Part shown: positions 51,862 through 60,922 of the stretch, piece after piece
How the letters are laid out: every line of letters starts with the position of its first letter
How positions within the stretch are numbered: position 1 is the first letter of the stretch
Assembly (NCBI GenBank): GCA_035574195.1
Contig: DATLZE010000066.1
Location: 39,901 to 103,900 of the forward strand
Source: SG8-41 sp035574195
GTDB lineage: Bacteria; Pseudomonadota; Gammaproteobacteria; Burkholderiales; SG8-41
DNA: 64,000 bases
Reading direction: 5' to 3'
Notes under the pieces: generated by a model
The model's database searches: none
What the model was told of the DNA's origin: nothing
The model's input: only the letters and a program-made list of their open reading frames with translations
Translations under genes and position numbers: made by a program

Positions 51862-53391
51862 ATGGCATTCGACGCGAACCGTCCCGATCTCACAGTGGGC
51901 GTGATCGGAACCGGAGCGATGGGCCGCGGCATCGTGCAGGTCGCGGCCGCCGGGGGCATGCAAGTGCTGATGACCGATAGCCGTCCCGGCGCGGCTCAGG
52001 AAGCGCGCGAGTTTGTCGAGAAGATGCTCGCGCGCGCAGCGGAGAAGGGCGGTATGACGCGGGACCAAGCCGTCGCCGCCCTCGACCGCATCCGGATCGT
52101 CGCCGGGCCTGCCGACATGAAGCCCTGCCACGCGGTGATCGAAGCGATCGTCGAGAACCTGGAAGCAAAACAGCAACTGTTCGCGGAGCTCGAGAACATC
52201 GTCGCCCCTGACTGCATCCTCGCCACCAACACCTCCTCGCTCTCGATCACCGCCATCGCCTCCAAGCTCAGGACGCCCGAGCGCTTCGCGGGCTTCCATT
52301 TCTTCAACCCCGTGCCCCTGATGCGGCTGGTGGAGGTGATCGAGGGGCTGCGCACGGCGGAATGGGTGGCGCAGGCGCTGGTGACGATCGGCCGGCGCAT
52401 GACGCGCGAGCCGGTGCGCGTCAAGGACGCACCTGGCTTCCTAGTAAACCAGGTGGGCCGCGGATTCACGCTCGAGGCTGCGCACCTCGTCTCCGAGGGG
52501 ATTGCCACGTTCGCCGACGTTGATCGGGTGATGCGCGACGTCGGGGGCTTTCGCATGGGGCCGTTCGAGCTGATGGAGCTGACCGGTCTCGACGTCACTC
52601 AGCCCGCCTCCGAGCTGATCTACAGCCAGTTCTTCCACGAGCCGCGCTATCGGCCCAATCTCATCATGCGCAGCCGATACGAGGCCGGCGTTCTTGGGCG
52701 CAAGACCCGGCGCGGCTTCTACGAGTACGACGCCGAGCTGAAGCCGCTCGTGCCGCCGGAGGCGCCGGCGCCTGCGGCGCGCCCCCGCAGCGTCTGGGTG
52801 AGCCGCGCCGAACCGCAGGGGCATGCCGCCCTCACCGGATTGCTCCGGGGGCTGGGGGCCAACCTCGAAAGCGGAGAGCGGCCAAGCGAGGATGCGCTGA
52901 TCCTGGTCACGCCGGTGGGCGAGGACGCCACCACCTGCGCCGTCGAGCAGGGGCTGGATCCCCGGCGCACCGTCGCGGTAGACACGTTGTTTCCACTCGC
53001 CAAGCGGCGCACCCTCATGGGCACGCCGCTCACCGACCCCGGCTACCGGGACGCGGCGCACGGACTGCTCGCCGCGGACGGCGTTCCTGTCACGGTGTGC
53101 CGCGACAGCCCGGGTTTCATCGCGCAGCGCATCGTGGCGATGATCGTCAACATCGGCTGCTCGATCGCGCAAAGCCGCACCGCTCAGCCCGCGGACATCG
53201 ACCGGGCGGTGACTCTGGGGTTGAACTATCCGCATGGACCGCTCGCGTTCGGCGACTTGCTCGGGCCGGAGCGCGTCTACAGGGTGCTCGCGGCGATGTA
53301 TCGCATCTACGGCGATCCGCGCTATCGCCCCGTCATCTGGCTCACGCGCCGGGCCCGCCTGGGCGTTTCGCTGCTCACTCCAGAGCCCTGA
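51862..53391 (+). CDS. 3-hydroxyacyl-CoA dehydrogenase, PaaH-like two-domain form
   Basis: The enzyme oxidises 3-hydroxyacyl-CoA with NAD. The 509 residues have the Rossmann motif VGVIGTGAMGRGIVQVAAAG. The catalytic region FAGFHFFNPVPLMRLVEVI follows, and two 3HCDH C-terminal domains (KDAPGFLVNQVGRGFTLEAA; RDSPGFIAQRIVAMIVNIG). This double form resembles PaaH of phenylacetate breakdown. AAGGA at 51851-51855 selects the ATG at 51862 over an upstream one. Confidence 0.9.
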   Translation: MAFDANRPDLTVGVIGTGAMGRGIVQVAAAGGMQVLMTDSRPGAAQEAREFVEKMLARAAEKGGMTRDQAVAALDRIRIVAGPADMKPCHAVIEAIVENLEAKQQLFAELENIVAPDCILATNTSSLSITAIASKLRTPERFAGFHFFNPVPLMRLVEVIEGLRTAEWVAQALVTIGRRMTREPVRVKDAPGFLVNQVGRGFTLEAAHLVSEGIATFADVDRVMRDVGGFRMGPFELMELTGLDVTQPASELIYSQFFHEPRYRPNLIMRSRYEAGVLGRKTRRGFYEYDAELKPLVPPEAPAPAARPRSVWVSRAEPQGHAALTGLLRGLGANLESGERPSEDALILVTPVGEDATTCAVEQGLDPRRTVAVDTLFPLAKRRTLMGTPLTDPGYRDAAHGLLAADGVPVTVCRDSPGFIAQRIVAMIVNIGCSIAQSRTAQPADIDRAVTLGLNYPHGPLAFGDLLGPERVYRVLAAMYRIYGDPRYRPVIWLTRRARLGVSLLTPEP

Positions 53392-53427
53392 ACGCTGTCA
53401 TCATTGCGACGCAAGAAGGAGATCTCG

Positions 53428-54630
53428 ATGCTCAACGCCTACATCTACGATGGACTGCGCACCCCGTTCGGACGCCACGCCGGCGTGCTCGCCAAGATCC
53501 GCCCCGACGACCTGCTCGCCGAGGCGATGAAAGCGGTGATGCGGAGATCGGCCTTCAAGCCGGAGCAAATCGAGGACATCGTGGTCGGCTGCGCCAACCA
53601 AGCCGGCGAGGACAGCCGCTGCGTCGCGCGCCATGCGGGACTCGTCGCAGGGCTTCCGATCGAGACGCCGGGCACGGTCTTGCAGCGCAATTGCGCGAGC
53701 GGCTTGGGCGCACTGGTGCACGCGGCACACGCCGTCACTGCAGGCGAGGGCGAGGTGTTTTTAGTAGGAGGGGTGGAGAGCATGAGCCGCTCCCCGCTCG
53801 TGATCAGCCGTTCGGAGAGCGCCTTCGGCCGCGACGTCAGGCTCTACGACAGCACGGTCGGCCCGCGCTTCTCGAATCCGAAGCTGGTAAAGCGCTTCGG
53901 CGACGACCAGATGCCGCAGACCGCCGACACGCTCGCGCGCGAGTACGAGATCGGGCGCGAGGACGCCGACCGCTTCGCGCTGCGCTCGCAGCAGCGCTAC
54001 GCCATCGCCAAAGGCGAGGGCTATTTCGCCGGAGAGATCTGCCCGGTCGAGTTGCCAGCGAGCCGCAAGGGGCCGGTGCCGCCAGTAGTCGAGGACGAGC
54101 ACCCCCGTCCCAACACCGATCTCGAGTCCTTGGCGCGCCTCAAGCCGCTCTACGAGGGCGGCGTCACCACCGCCGGCAACGCTTCCGGCGTCAACGACGG
54201 GGCGGTAGCGCTGATCCTCGCTTCGCGCGAGGCAGGAGAGAAGGCCGGAGCCAAGCCCATGGCCCGGGTGCTCGCGAGCGCCGCTGTCGGCGTGCCCCCG
54301 CAGATCATGGGGATCGGGCCGGTCGCCGCCTCGAAAAAAGCGCTGGCGCGGGCAGGGCTCACGCTGAAGGACATGGACGTCATCGAGATCAACGAAGCGT
54401 TCGCTGCCCAGGTGCTCGCGTGCCTGAAGGGCCTCGGCATCGCCTTCGACGACAGCCGGGTCAACCCCAATGGCGGCGCCATCGCCATCGGCCATCCGCT
54501 GGGGGCCTCGGGCGCACGGTTGGCCCTGACCGCTGCCCGCCAGCTGCAGCGCACAGGAGGACGCTACGCGCTGGTGAGCCTGTGCATCGGCGGTGGGCAG
54601 GGCATGGCAGCCATCTTGGAACGCGTCTGA
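53428..54630 (+). CDS. Acetyl-CoA acyltransferase (thiolase), PaaJ/PcaF-like
   Basis: The thiolase cleaves a 3-oxoacyl-CoA with CoA. The 400-residue protein starts LNAYIYDGLRTPFGRHAGVL. The nucleophile Cys is in TVLQRNCASGLGALVHAAHA, the His in GGAIAIGHPLGASGARL, and the second Cys in SLCIGGGQGMAA. AAGGAG at 53416-53421 fixes the ATG. The three-gene set hydratase-dehydrogenase-thiolase could serve fatty or aromatic acyl-CoA breakdown; no paaABCDE genes are present, so a phenylacetate role is not shown. Confidence 0.9.
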   Translation: MLNAYIYDGLRTPFGRHAGVLAKIRPDDLLAEAMKAVMRRSAFKPEQIEDIVVGCANQAGEDSRCVARHAGLVAGLPIETPGTVLQRNCASGLGALVHAAHAVTAGEGEVFLVGGVESMSRSPLVISRSESAFGRDVRLYDSTVGPRFSNPKLVKRFGDDQMPQTADTLAREYEIGREDADRFALRSQQRYAIAKGEGYFAGEICPVELPASRKGPVPPVVEDEHPRPNTDLESLARLKPLYEGGVTTAGNASGVNDGAVALILASREAGEKAGAKPMARVLASAAVGVPPQIMGIGPVAASKKALARAGLTLKDMDVIEINEAFAAQVLACLKGLGIAFDDSRVNPNGGAIAIGHPLGASGARLALTAARQLQRTGGRYALVSLCIGGGQGMAAILERV

Positions 54631-54833
54631 TCCTGCTCCGCGCCCGCCGGTGCGTGCACTCCTGCGCGCCTCAGCCGCGGGACCGTTAGCTGCAATACCG
54701 AAAGGCGGCACCGGCACCGAACCCCGGTGACGGAGCCCTGTTGCCTCTTTTTGTTGTAATCACGAGACAAACCGGTCCCACCGGACGGGCTCGGTTGCGG
54801 CCAGGCTGGACAAGGGGGGCGGGTGGATGATAT

Positions 54834-54863
54834 GTATAAACTGTCTAAGTAGACTGTTTATAC
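54834..54863. promoter_or_regulatory. 30-base palindrome, probable operator of the MerR-cyclase gene
   Basis: GTATAAACTGTCTA and TAGACTGTTTATAC flank a central AG and are mirror-symmetric except for one T-T mismatch pair. It lies 23-52 bases upstream of a gene with a MerR-like DNA-binding domain. It is strikingly AT-rich compared with the surrounding sequence and includes -10-like words on both strands. Autoregulation is the simplest reading. Confidence 0.65.
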
Positions 54864-54885
54864 TAAACAACCGGCGCGCCACCTC

Positions 54886-56391
54886 ATGTTGACCAGCAAG
54901 GAGCTACTGGAGCAGACCGGTATTTCGCGCGCGACACTGAACAATTACATCGCGCGCGGCCTGCTGCCGAAGCCGGTGGTCTCCCGCCCCGAGATCCGGG
55001 GCAAGGGGCCGCGCCAGATCGGCTATTTCCCCGAAGAGGCTGTCCACCGGATCCAGCAGATCCAGCAATTCAAGCGGGAGGGGCTCGGCCTGGACGAGAT
55101 CGCTGCCAGGCTATCGGCCGCAAAGGCTAAGCCCGAGCATGATGCGCCCGGCGCCGGGAACGCACGTCAGTCAACTCATGCCGGCGCCGTGAAGAAACAG
55201 CCCCTGGTGGTCACGGTAGAGCAGATCGCTTACCCGGCCTACATGGTCAACTACAAGTTCGAGGTGGTCTGGTTCAATGACGCGGCGCGTGATGCGCTCG
55301 GCGCGGTGCTGGCGCAACTTGCGCCGCGCACCGCGGAGCGCAGCATCTTCCGGCTGTTGCTTCTCACCGAGGACGCTCGCCTCGCCGCAAACCGCGAGGA
55401 GCTACTGCGGCTCAATCTCGCGCTCGCCAAGGAGCGCATGGGGTTGAGCGCGATCACGCAGCCGCTGCAGCCGCTCGCGGCGGCCAAGGCGCACCTGCTC
55501 GAGCAACTCTACGCCGAGACCGCCGCGGTCGCCCCCGGTCCCATCGTCGAGTTCCCGCTGCGCCTGAGAGGCGGGAAAGGCGCAACCGAGCAGTACTGCG
55601 CCTATGCCGCCTATTTCCGCGAGGGCATCCTCGTCGTGCTCTCGCCGCTGCGCGAGGACGCGAGCGCGCTTCTCCAGTTGCTGAGCCGCCGCGACGTGGT
55701 GATCCGTAATCTCCTGAGCAAGCGGCTGCCGACCCTGACCGACCTCGCCGTGCTGGTCGCCGATCTCCAGGATTCGGTGAAGATCTGCTCCGAGCTGCCG
55801 CCCGAGGAGTACTTCGAGCTCATCAACCAGATCTGGTCGGCCGCGGGCGCGGTTTTCCGCAAGTACTACGGCACCCACGGCAAGCACGTGGGCGACGGCA
55901 TGGTCTATTACTTCTTCCCGCAGCCCGACTGCAACTACATCATGAACGCCGTGGTGTGCGCCCACGAGCTGAAATCGGTCATGGCGCGCATCAGCAAGGA
56001 GTGGCAGCTCCGCAAGCGCTGGACCAACGAGCTCTACCTCAACACCGGGCTGAACGAGGGCCAGGAATGGCTCGGCACTTTTCAGACCGCGACCACGGTC
56101 GAATTCGCGGTGCTGGGAGAAACCATCAACCACACCGCGCGGCTGAGCGATTTCGCGCGCCACGGTGCGATCTGGGCCACCAAGAATTTCATCGGCAAGG
56201 TGCCCTCGCGCGAGCGCGCGCGCATCCGCTTCGGTATCCATCGGCCCGGGCCGGAAGGACAGTCGATCTTCGTCGAGTCCACCTATTCGCGCCTCGCTAA
56301 TCTGGTGGACTTGAGCTCCGGGCGCCATGAGAAGCTCCGGGATATCGCGGGCCTCTCGGTCACCGAGATCGTGGACGTCGCCGCGCCCTAA
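54886..56391 (+). CDS. MerR-like HTH, PAS-like and class III nucleotide cyclase fusion
   Basis: The 501-residue protein begins with a MerR-type winged helix (TSKELLEQTGISRATLNNYI). A PAS-like segment lies near 107-140 (AYPAYMVNYKFEVVWFNDAA). A class III cyclase domain from about 285 has both metal Asp (Asp293 in LVADLQDSV, Asp337 in GKHVGDGM), Lys333, and the transition-state Asn415 and Arg419 (GETINHTARL). The base-selecting Asp/Thr position is Ala408. No membrane segment is seen. It may be a DNA-bound regulator that makes or senses a cyclic nucleotide. Confidence 0.82.
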   Translation: MLTSKELLEQTGISRATLNNYIARGLLPKPVVSRPEIRGKGPRQIGYFPEEAVHRIQQIQQFKREGLGLDEIAARLSAAKAKPEHDAPGAGNARQSTHAGAVKKQPLVVTVEQIAYPAYMVNYKFEVVWFNDAARDALGAVLAQLAPRTAERSIFRLLLLTEDARLAANREELLRLNLALAKERMGLSAITQPLQPLAAAKAHLLEQLYAETAAVAPGPIVEFPLRLRGGKGATEQYCAYAAYFREGILVVLSPLREDASALLQLLSRRDVVIRNLLSKRLPTLTDLAVLVADLQDSVKICSELPPEEYFELINQIWSAAGAVFRKYYGTHGKHVGDGMVYYFFPQPDCNYIMNAVVCAHELKSVMARISKEWQLRKRWTNELYLNTGLNEGQEWLGTFQTATTVEFAVLGETINHTARLSDFARHGAIWATKNFIGKVPSRERARIRFGIHRPGPEGQSIFVESTYSRLANLVDLSSGRHEKLRDIAGLSVTEIVDVAAP

Positions 56392-56836
56392 TCCCGACTC
56401 GCGCCCTCTTTTTTTCCGTGCAGGCCGGCATCCGCGACCTGCGGACCGCGTAGCCCCCGGCGCGCCCCTTGGAGGGCGGGGCGGTTCGCGCTGCTGTCGC
56501 TCTCGCGCTCGCTTCCTGCGCCGTGGCGATGGCGCAGCCGGCAACGCACGCCCTCCCTGCAGTGCCTGCCCGACTATCGCGCCTTCCTCTTCGATGCGTG
56601 CCGAACGCGGGTCGCACAGAGAAGAGGCTGGCGTGTTATCACAGGGGGGGTTGCGCGCGAGAACGCGCATTGTCCCGTTTCGGCAATCCCGACTCGTACC
56701 GAGCGGAATATCTCCTGGTGACCCGGGAGCTGCCCTGGATTGGGCGGCCGCTAGAGTCCCGAGCCCGCGCGACCTGATTCTATTTTACATAATATACATT
56801 ATACGAATATACCTCTGGACAGCCGCCGGCTGCTCC
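56392..56836 (+). other. 445-base spacer with possible decayed secreted-protein gene and AT-rich tail
   Basis: No sound gene is seen. One frame (TTG 56469 to TGA 56777) begins with a signal-like segment (ALALASCAVAMAQPATHALP) and then becomes unconvincing. A neighbouring frame carries CLPDYRAFLFDACRTRVAQR and ends near 56722, so a frameshifted gene is possible. Bases 56778-56820 are unusually AT-rich (for example TACATAATATACATTATACG), unlike the rest of the window. Confidence 0.3.
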
Positions 56837-57475
56837 TCATTGAACCGCGCCCGCCCTTACCAGCAACTCCACCACCTCGCGTCGGCCGTGCTCGCGCGCC
56901 AGGCTCAGCGCCGTATCTCCGTCGAGCGTCCTGCGGTTGAGATCGGCACCGTGCTCGAGGAGCAACAGCACCATGGAGAGATGTCCTTCTCGGGCTGCCA
57001 TCATCAGCGCTGTGTTACCGTTTTCGGCCTGGGCGTTCACGTCGGCCCCTTGTCCGATCAGGATCCGCGCGACATCCATACGATTGCGGGCGGCGGCGTA
57101 GATCAGCGGCGTCCAGCCCGGGTGGTTGATTTCGGCGCCCTGGGCGAGCAGCAAGCGCACCACCTCGGAATGTCCGTGAAAAGCGGCGAGCATCAGGGCC
57201 GTTTCGCCGTAAGCGTTGCGGGCATTGATCTTGGGACGGGCCGAGAGAATCGTTTTCACCATACCGAGTTTCCCGTGTCGCGCAGCGAGCATGAGCAGGG
57301 AATTTCCATTCGGATCCACGGTATTCACGTCCACTCCGCGTCGAAGCAGCGCCGCGACAGTGCTCTCGTCGTCGTTGTTGACTGCGTGCAGCATGTCTTC
57401 ATAGACCCCGGCGTGGAGCGATCCGGCGAGCAGCAGGGGAATCAATCGAGTCAAGGATTTTCTAATAAAGTTCAT
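56837..57475 (-). CDS. Periplasmic ankyrin-repeat protein
   Basis: The 212 residues start with a signal peptide (SLTRLIPLLLAGSLHAG). About five ankyrin repeats follow, such as NGNSLLMLAARHGKLGMVKT, YGETALMLAAFHGHSEVVRL and NGNTALMMAAREGHLSMVLL. Ankyrin repeats bind proteins; the partner is unknown. It overlaps the end of tatD by 14 bases and is the last gene of the minus-strand run. Confidence 0.85.
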   Translation of the reverse strand: MNFIRKSLTRLIPLLLAGSLHAGVYEDMLHAVNNDDESTVAALLRRGVDVNTVDPNGNSLLMLAARHGKLGMVKTILSARPKINARNAYGETALMLAAFHGHSEVVRLLLAQGAEINHPGWTPLIYAAARNRMDVARILIGQGADVNAQAENGNTALMMAAREGHLSMVLLLLEHGADLNRRTLDGDTALSLAREHGRREVVELLVRAGAVQ

Positions 57476-58250
57476 GAGATTCCGATTCTTGTATCTTGAA
57501 TAATCTGAAGAAATTCCGGGTGGTTCTAGAGGCTATCTGCTCCAGGCTCGTGCCCTTCAGGCGCGCGATTTCTTCGGCCACGTAGCGCACCAGCGCCGGC
57601 TCGTTGGTTTTGCCCCGGTGGGGTACGGGGGCGAGATAGGGCGAATCGGTCTCCACCAGCATGTGCTCGAGCGGCACGCGCCTTGCCACTTCCTTCAGCG
57701 CCTGAGCGTTCCTGAAGGTGACAATGCCAGAGAACGAGATATAGAAGCCGAGCGCCATCGCCGCCTGCGCCACTTCCCAAGTCCCCGTGAAACAATGCAT
57801 GACCCCTCCGACCGCTGCGGCGCCCTCCTCGCGCAGAATGGCGAGCGTGTCCTCGGCCGCATCGCGCATGTGTACGATAAGCGGCTTCCCGCAACGGCGC
57901 GCCGCACGAATATGGGTGCGGAAGCGCCGGCGCTGCCACTCGCGCTCTCCTTGAATGCGGAAATAATCGAGCCCGGTTTCTCCGATCGCGACGATCTTGG
58001 GGTGCGCGGCGAGCGCCACCAGCTCGTCCTCGGTGATTTCCAGCGCTTCGGGATAACTTGGGTGCAGCCCCACCGAACCGTAGATTCGCGGGTCGCGCTC
58101 AGCGATCGCTCTGACCTGCGGGAAAGCCTCGAGCGTGACACCGACGCACAGCGCGTGCGTGACGCCCTGTGCCCGCATGCGCGCAAGCACGGCATCGAGG
58201 TCCGCGGCGAGCTCCGGAAAATCGAGATGGCAGTGCGAGTCAACGAGCAT
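57462..58250 (-). CDS. tatD: TatD-family metal-dependent deoxyribonuclease
   Basis: The 262-residue TIM-barrel hydrolase begins MLVDSHCHLDFPELAADLDA with the H-x-H metal ligands. Metal ligands or their context are also in AIGETGLDYFR, LIVHMRDAAEDTLA, MHCFTGTWEVA and LVETDSPYLAP. The ATG at 58250 is the family start. Location after tmk-holB is normal, but the PilZ-domain gene often found between holB and tatD in relatives is absent. It could be the YcfH paralogue. Confidence 0.93.
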   Translation of the reverse strand: MLVDSHCHLDFPELAADLDAVLARMRAQGVTHALCVGVTLEAFPQVRAIAERDPRIYGSVGLHPSYPEALEITEDELVALAAHPKIVAIGETGLDYFRIQGEREWQRRRFRTHIRAARRCGKPLIVHMRDAAEDTLAILREEGAAAVGGVMHCFTGTWEVAQAAMALGFYISFSGIVTFRNAQALKEVARRVPLEHMLVETDSPYLAPVPHRGKTNEPALVRYVAEEIARLKGTSLEQIASRTTRNFFRLFKIQESESHELY

Positions 58251-58266
58251 CGCAGGGGCGATCTGC

Positions 58267-59283
58267 TCAGGCGGCCGGCGCCCGGGACGCACGCAGCAAG
58301 GCTGCGTACGAGAGCAGCAGCTCCTCGAGGAACAGCCGCGGGTTGAGCGGGTGCACGGCGATGCGCCGCAGCCCGAGCACGTGCCGGTGGAACCTGATAG
58401 CCTCCTGTGCGCCGAGCCGCCCCGCCAGCCGGGCGAGCGCCTCCGCGCAATCGAGGTTGTAGCGCACTGTGCCCGCCGCCCGGCAGCACGCGAGGTCGAA
58501 CGACCACTTCTGCATCCACTCAACGGCCAGCGCGGGCGGCAGTTCTTGCAGCCGCTCGGCCGCCGCCAGCGGATCGAGCTCGGTATCCGCGATCTCGTCG
58601 AGAAAGCTGCGGCGCGCTCGCCAGTATTCCTCGTCGTAGCGCAACGCGGCGAGCGGTGCGCCGCCCGCCTGGGCGAGCGCGAGCTCGGGCTCGCGCACAC
58701 CCTGTTCCTCGAGCCAGGCCCTCGCTTCCTCCGCCCTCGGCAGCGGCAGGACGATGCGCTGGCAGCGGCTCCTGATCGTGGGCGGCAGCTGCTGCCAGCG
58801 ATGGGATAGCAGCACGAAGCAGGTTGCGGGGGGCGGCTCCTCGAGACTCTTCAGCAACGCATTGGCTGCGTTCATGTTGAGCGATTCGGCCGGACGGATC
58901 AGCACCAGCTTGTGTCTCCCGCGGTGGCTGGAGACATTGATGAAGTCGGCAAGACCGCGCACCTGGCCTATGGTGATCTGGGTTCCTCCCCTCTTCGCGC
59001 CCTCCTCTTCCGCAGCGCCGGCGTCGGTTTCGGCTTCCGGTTCGAGCCGCCTGAGATCGGGGTGGGCGCCCTGCTCCATCCAGCCGCAGGCAGCACATCG
59101 GCCGCAGGCTTCGCCCTCGGCGCCTGGACACTCGCACAACAGGGCACGCGCGAATGCCTCGGCGAGAGCCAGCTTGCCGGCTCCCTCGGGGCCGCACAGC
59201 AGCAGCGCATATGGCAGCCGCTCCCGCCGAGCCAGTAGCTGGCGAAGTGCGCCACGGAGCCAGGGCGGGACCATGGTGCTCAC
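58267..59283 (-). CDS. holB: DNA polymerase III subunit delta'
   Basis: HolB is a clamp-loader subunit. The 338 residues have a P-loop-like LLCGPEGAGKLALAEAFARA. A Cys-rich zinc module follows (CECPGAEGEACGRCAACGW), then NAANALLKSLEEPPPATCFV and the sensor LPPTIRSRCQRIVLP. The start is GTG 59283, sharing one base with the tmk stop; ATG 59274 is an alternative. The C-terminal collar-like domain is poorly conserved, as usual. Confidence 0.93.
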   Translation of the reverse strand: MSTMVPPWLRGALRQLLARRERLPYALLLCGPEGAGKLALAEAFARALLCECPGAEGEACGRCAACGWMEQGAHPDLRRLEPEAETDAGAAEEEGAKRGGTQITIGQVRGLADFINVSSHRGRHKLVLIRPAESLNMNAANALLKSLEEPPPATCFVLLSHRWQQLPPTIRSRCQRIVLPLPRAEEARAWLEEQGVREPELALAQAGGAPLAALRYDEEYWRARRSFLDEIADTELDPLAAAERLQELPPALAVEWMQKWSFDLACCRAAGTVRYNLDCAEALARLAGRLGAQEAIRFHRHVLGLRRIAVHPLNPRLFLEELLLSYAALLRASRAPAA

Positions 59284-59909
59284 TAACCCTTTTCAAAACA
59301 AATAGTCGAAACGATTTCTTCTAGTTTTTTCTGAACTTCGATCAGGCTCCCATTGGCATCCACGACGCGGATCCGCTCCGGGCATTCCTGCGCTCGGCGT
59401 AAATAAGCCTCGCGCACCCGCCGGAAGAACTCCTCTTGCTCGCCCTCGAACCGGTCCGGCTCTCTGCCCGCCCGCCTCCGGCTGCGCCCCACCTCGGGCT
59501 CGACATCGAACAGCAGCGTAAGATCGGGCTGCCCGTGCGGTAACAACCACTTCTCGAGCACCGCGACACGCTCCCAGGGCACGCCACCTCCGCCGGCCTG
59601 GTAGGCGTAGGTCGCGTCGGTGAACCGGTCGCAAAGCACCCAGCAGCCTTGCCCCAGCGCCGGCAGGATCACCTTGTCGAGGTGCTCGCGCCGCGCGGCG
59701 AAAACGAGCAGCGTCTCGGTTTCCGGATGCAAGCGCTGCGCGCGGTCGAGCAGCACCTCCCGCAGGCGCTCGCCGAACGGCGTTCCGCCCGGCTCGCGGG
59801 TGACCTTGACGCGCACGCCGCGCCGCGCAATGCGCTGCGCCAGCCACTCGAGATGGGTGCTCTTGCCCGCGCCGTCCAGGCCTTCCAGCGTGATGAACCT
59901 GCCGCGCAT
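59283..59909 (-). CDS. tmk: Thymidylate kinase
   Basis: Tmk phosphorylates dTMP to dTDP. The 208-residue protein starts RGRFITLEGLDGAGKSTHLE with the P-loop. It has the DR-x motif LCDRFTDATYAYQAGG and a lid with GRSRRRAGREPDRFE. It overlaps the mltG stop and the holB start by one base each, so mltG-tmk-holB are translationally coupled. Confidence 0.96.
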   Translation of the reverse strand: MRGRFITLEGLDGAGKSTHLEWLAQRIARRGVRVKVTREPGGTPFGERLREVLLDRAQRLHPETETLLVFAARREHLDKVILPALGQGCWVLCDRFTDATYAYQAGGGGVPWERVAVLEKWLLPHGQPDLTLLFDVEPEVGRSRRRAGREPDRFEGEQEEFFRRVREAYLRRAQECPERIRVVDANGSLIEVQKKLEEIVSTICFEKG

Positions 59910-60922
59910 CAGCGTCCGCCCGACCGCTGGTATTTTGTCACGGCACGCTCGTGTTCACCCAGCGTGCGCGAGAAATGGGAGGTGCCGTCGCCCCGCGAAA
60001 CGAAGTAGAGCACATCGCTTTGCGGGGGGTTGAGAACGGCGGCGAGCGCGGCCGCGCCGGGCAACGCGATCGGGGTCGGCGGCAGCCCTGCGCGCGTGTA
60101 GGTGTTGTAGGGAGTGTCGGCGGCGAGGTCGCGCTTGCGCAGGTTGCCGTCGAAGGACTCGCCCAGCCCGTAGATCACGGTCGGGTCGGCTTGCAGCGGC
60201 ATTCCCTTGCGCAGGCGGTTCACGAACACCGCTGCGATCAGGGGGCGTTCCTCCGCGCGCCCGGTCTCCTTCTCGACGATCGAGGCGAGGATCAACGCCT
60301 CGTAGGGCGTGGCGAACGGAAGACCGGCGGCCCGGCCCTCCCACAGCGCGGTGAGCTGGGTCTGCATGCGGTCGTAGGCGCGCCGCAGGATCAGCAGATC
60401 GCTGCTGCCGACACTGAAATGGTAGGTATCGGGGAAGAACAGCCCCTCGGGCGAAGGGGCGATGACCGAGAGCCGCTGCAGGATTTCGCGATCATCCATG
60501 CCGCGCGTGTCGTGCTTCACTTCCGGGTGCGCGTCGAGCGCGCGGCGCATTTGCCGGAAGGTCCAGCCCTCGATGAAGGTGATCGCGCTCAGGCTGACAT
60601 CGCCCCGGGTAATTTTGCGCAATAGCTCGTAAGGGGAGACCGGGGTCTCCAGCTGGTAGTTGCCCGCTTTGATGTTGCCCGACTCTCCGAGCAGCCGTGC
60701 CATTGCGACGAACAGTCCCGCATGGCGCAGCACTCCGGCCTGCTCCATGTGCTGCGCCGCCGTGCGCAGACTGCTTCCCGCCCTGAGATCGAACTGCGCC
60801 GGTTCGGTGAAAGCGCCGGCGGGCGTGAAGGCGTAATGAACGAGCGCGCCGGCGAGCACCGCAATCACTGCCGCGGCGGCGAGAAGCGAGGCGACGATCC
60901 GGCGCTTAATCTTCAGTCTCAT
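59909..60922 (-). CDS. mltG: Endolytic murein transglycosylase MltG
   Basis: MltG cuts nascent glycan strands at the inner membrane and sets their length. The 337 residues have an N-terminal membrane helix (IVASLLAAAAVIAVLAGALV) and a LysM-like region. The YceG catalytic block has LILASIVEKETGRAEERPLI with the catalytic Glu, FVNRLRKGMPLQADPTVIYG, then PYNTYTRAGLPPTPI. It overlaps pabC by 17 bases and tmk by 1. Confidence 0.95.
   Translation of the reverse strand: MRLKIKRRIVASLLAAAAVIAVLAGALVHYAFTPAGAFTEPAQFDLRAGSSLRTAAQHMEQAGVLRHAGLFVAMARLLGESGNIKAGNYQLETPVSPYELLRKITRGDVSLSAITFIEGWTFRQMRRALDAHPEVKHDTRGMDDREILQRLSVIAPSPEGLFFPDTYHFSVGSSDLLILRRAYDRMQTQLTALWEGRAAGLPFATPYEALILASIVEKETGRAEERPLIAAVFVNRLRKGMPLQADPTVIYGLGESFDGNLRKRDLAADTPYNTYTRAGLPPTPIALPGAAALAAVLNPPQSDVLYFVSRGDGTSHFSRTLGEHERAVTKYQRSGGR

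Noticed and set aside
53428..54630. Assignment of the three-gene acyl-CoA operon to phenylacetate catabolism
   Set aside because: PaaH- and PaaJ-like proteins are present, but no paaABCDE, paaK or paaZ genes are nearby and the crotonase lacks the usual catalytic residues.
56469..56777. 102-codon plus-strand frame with signal-like start as a real gene
   Set aside because: The start is TTG, similarity fades after the first 30 residues, and a different frame looks more protein-like further on; it is treated as possible decayed sequence only.
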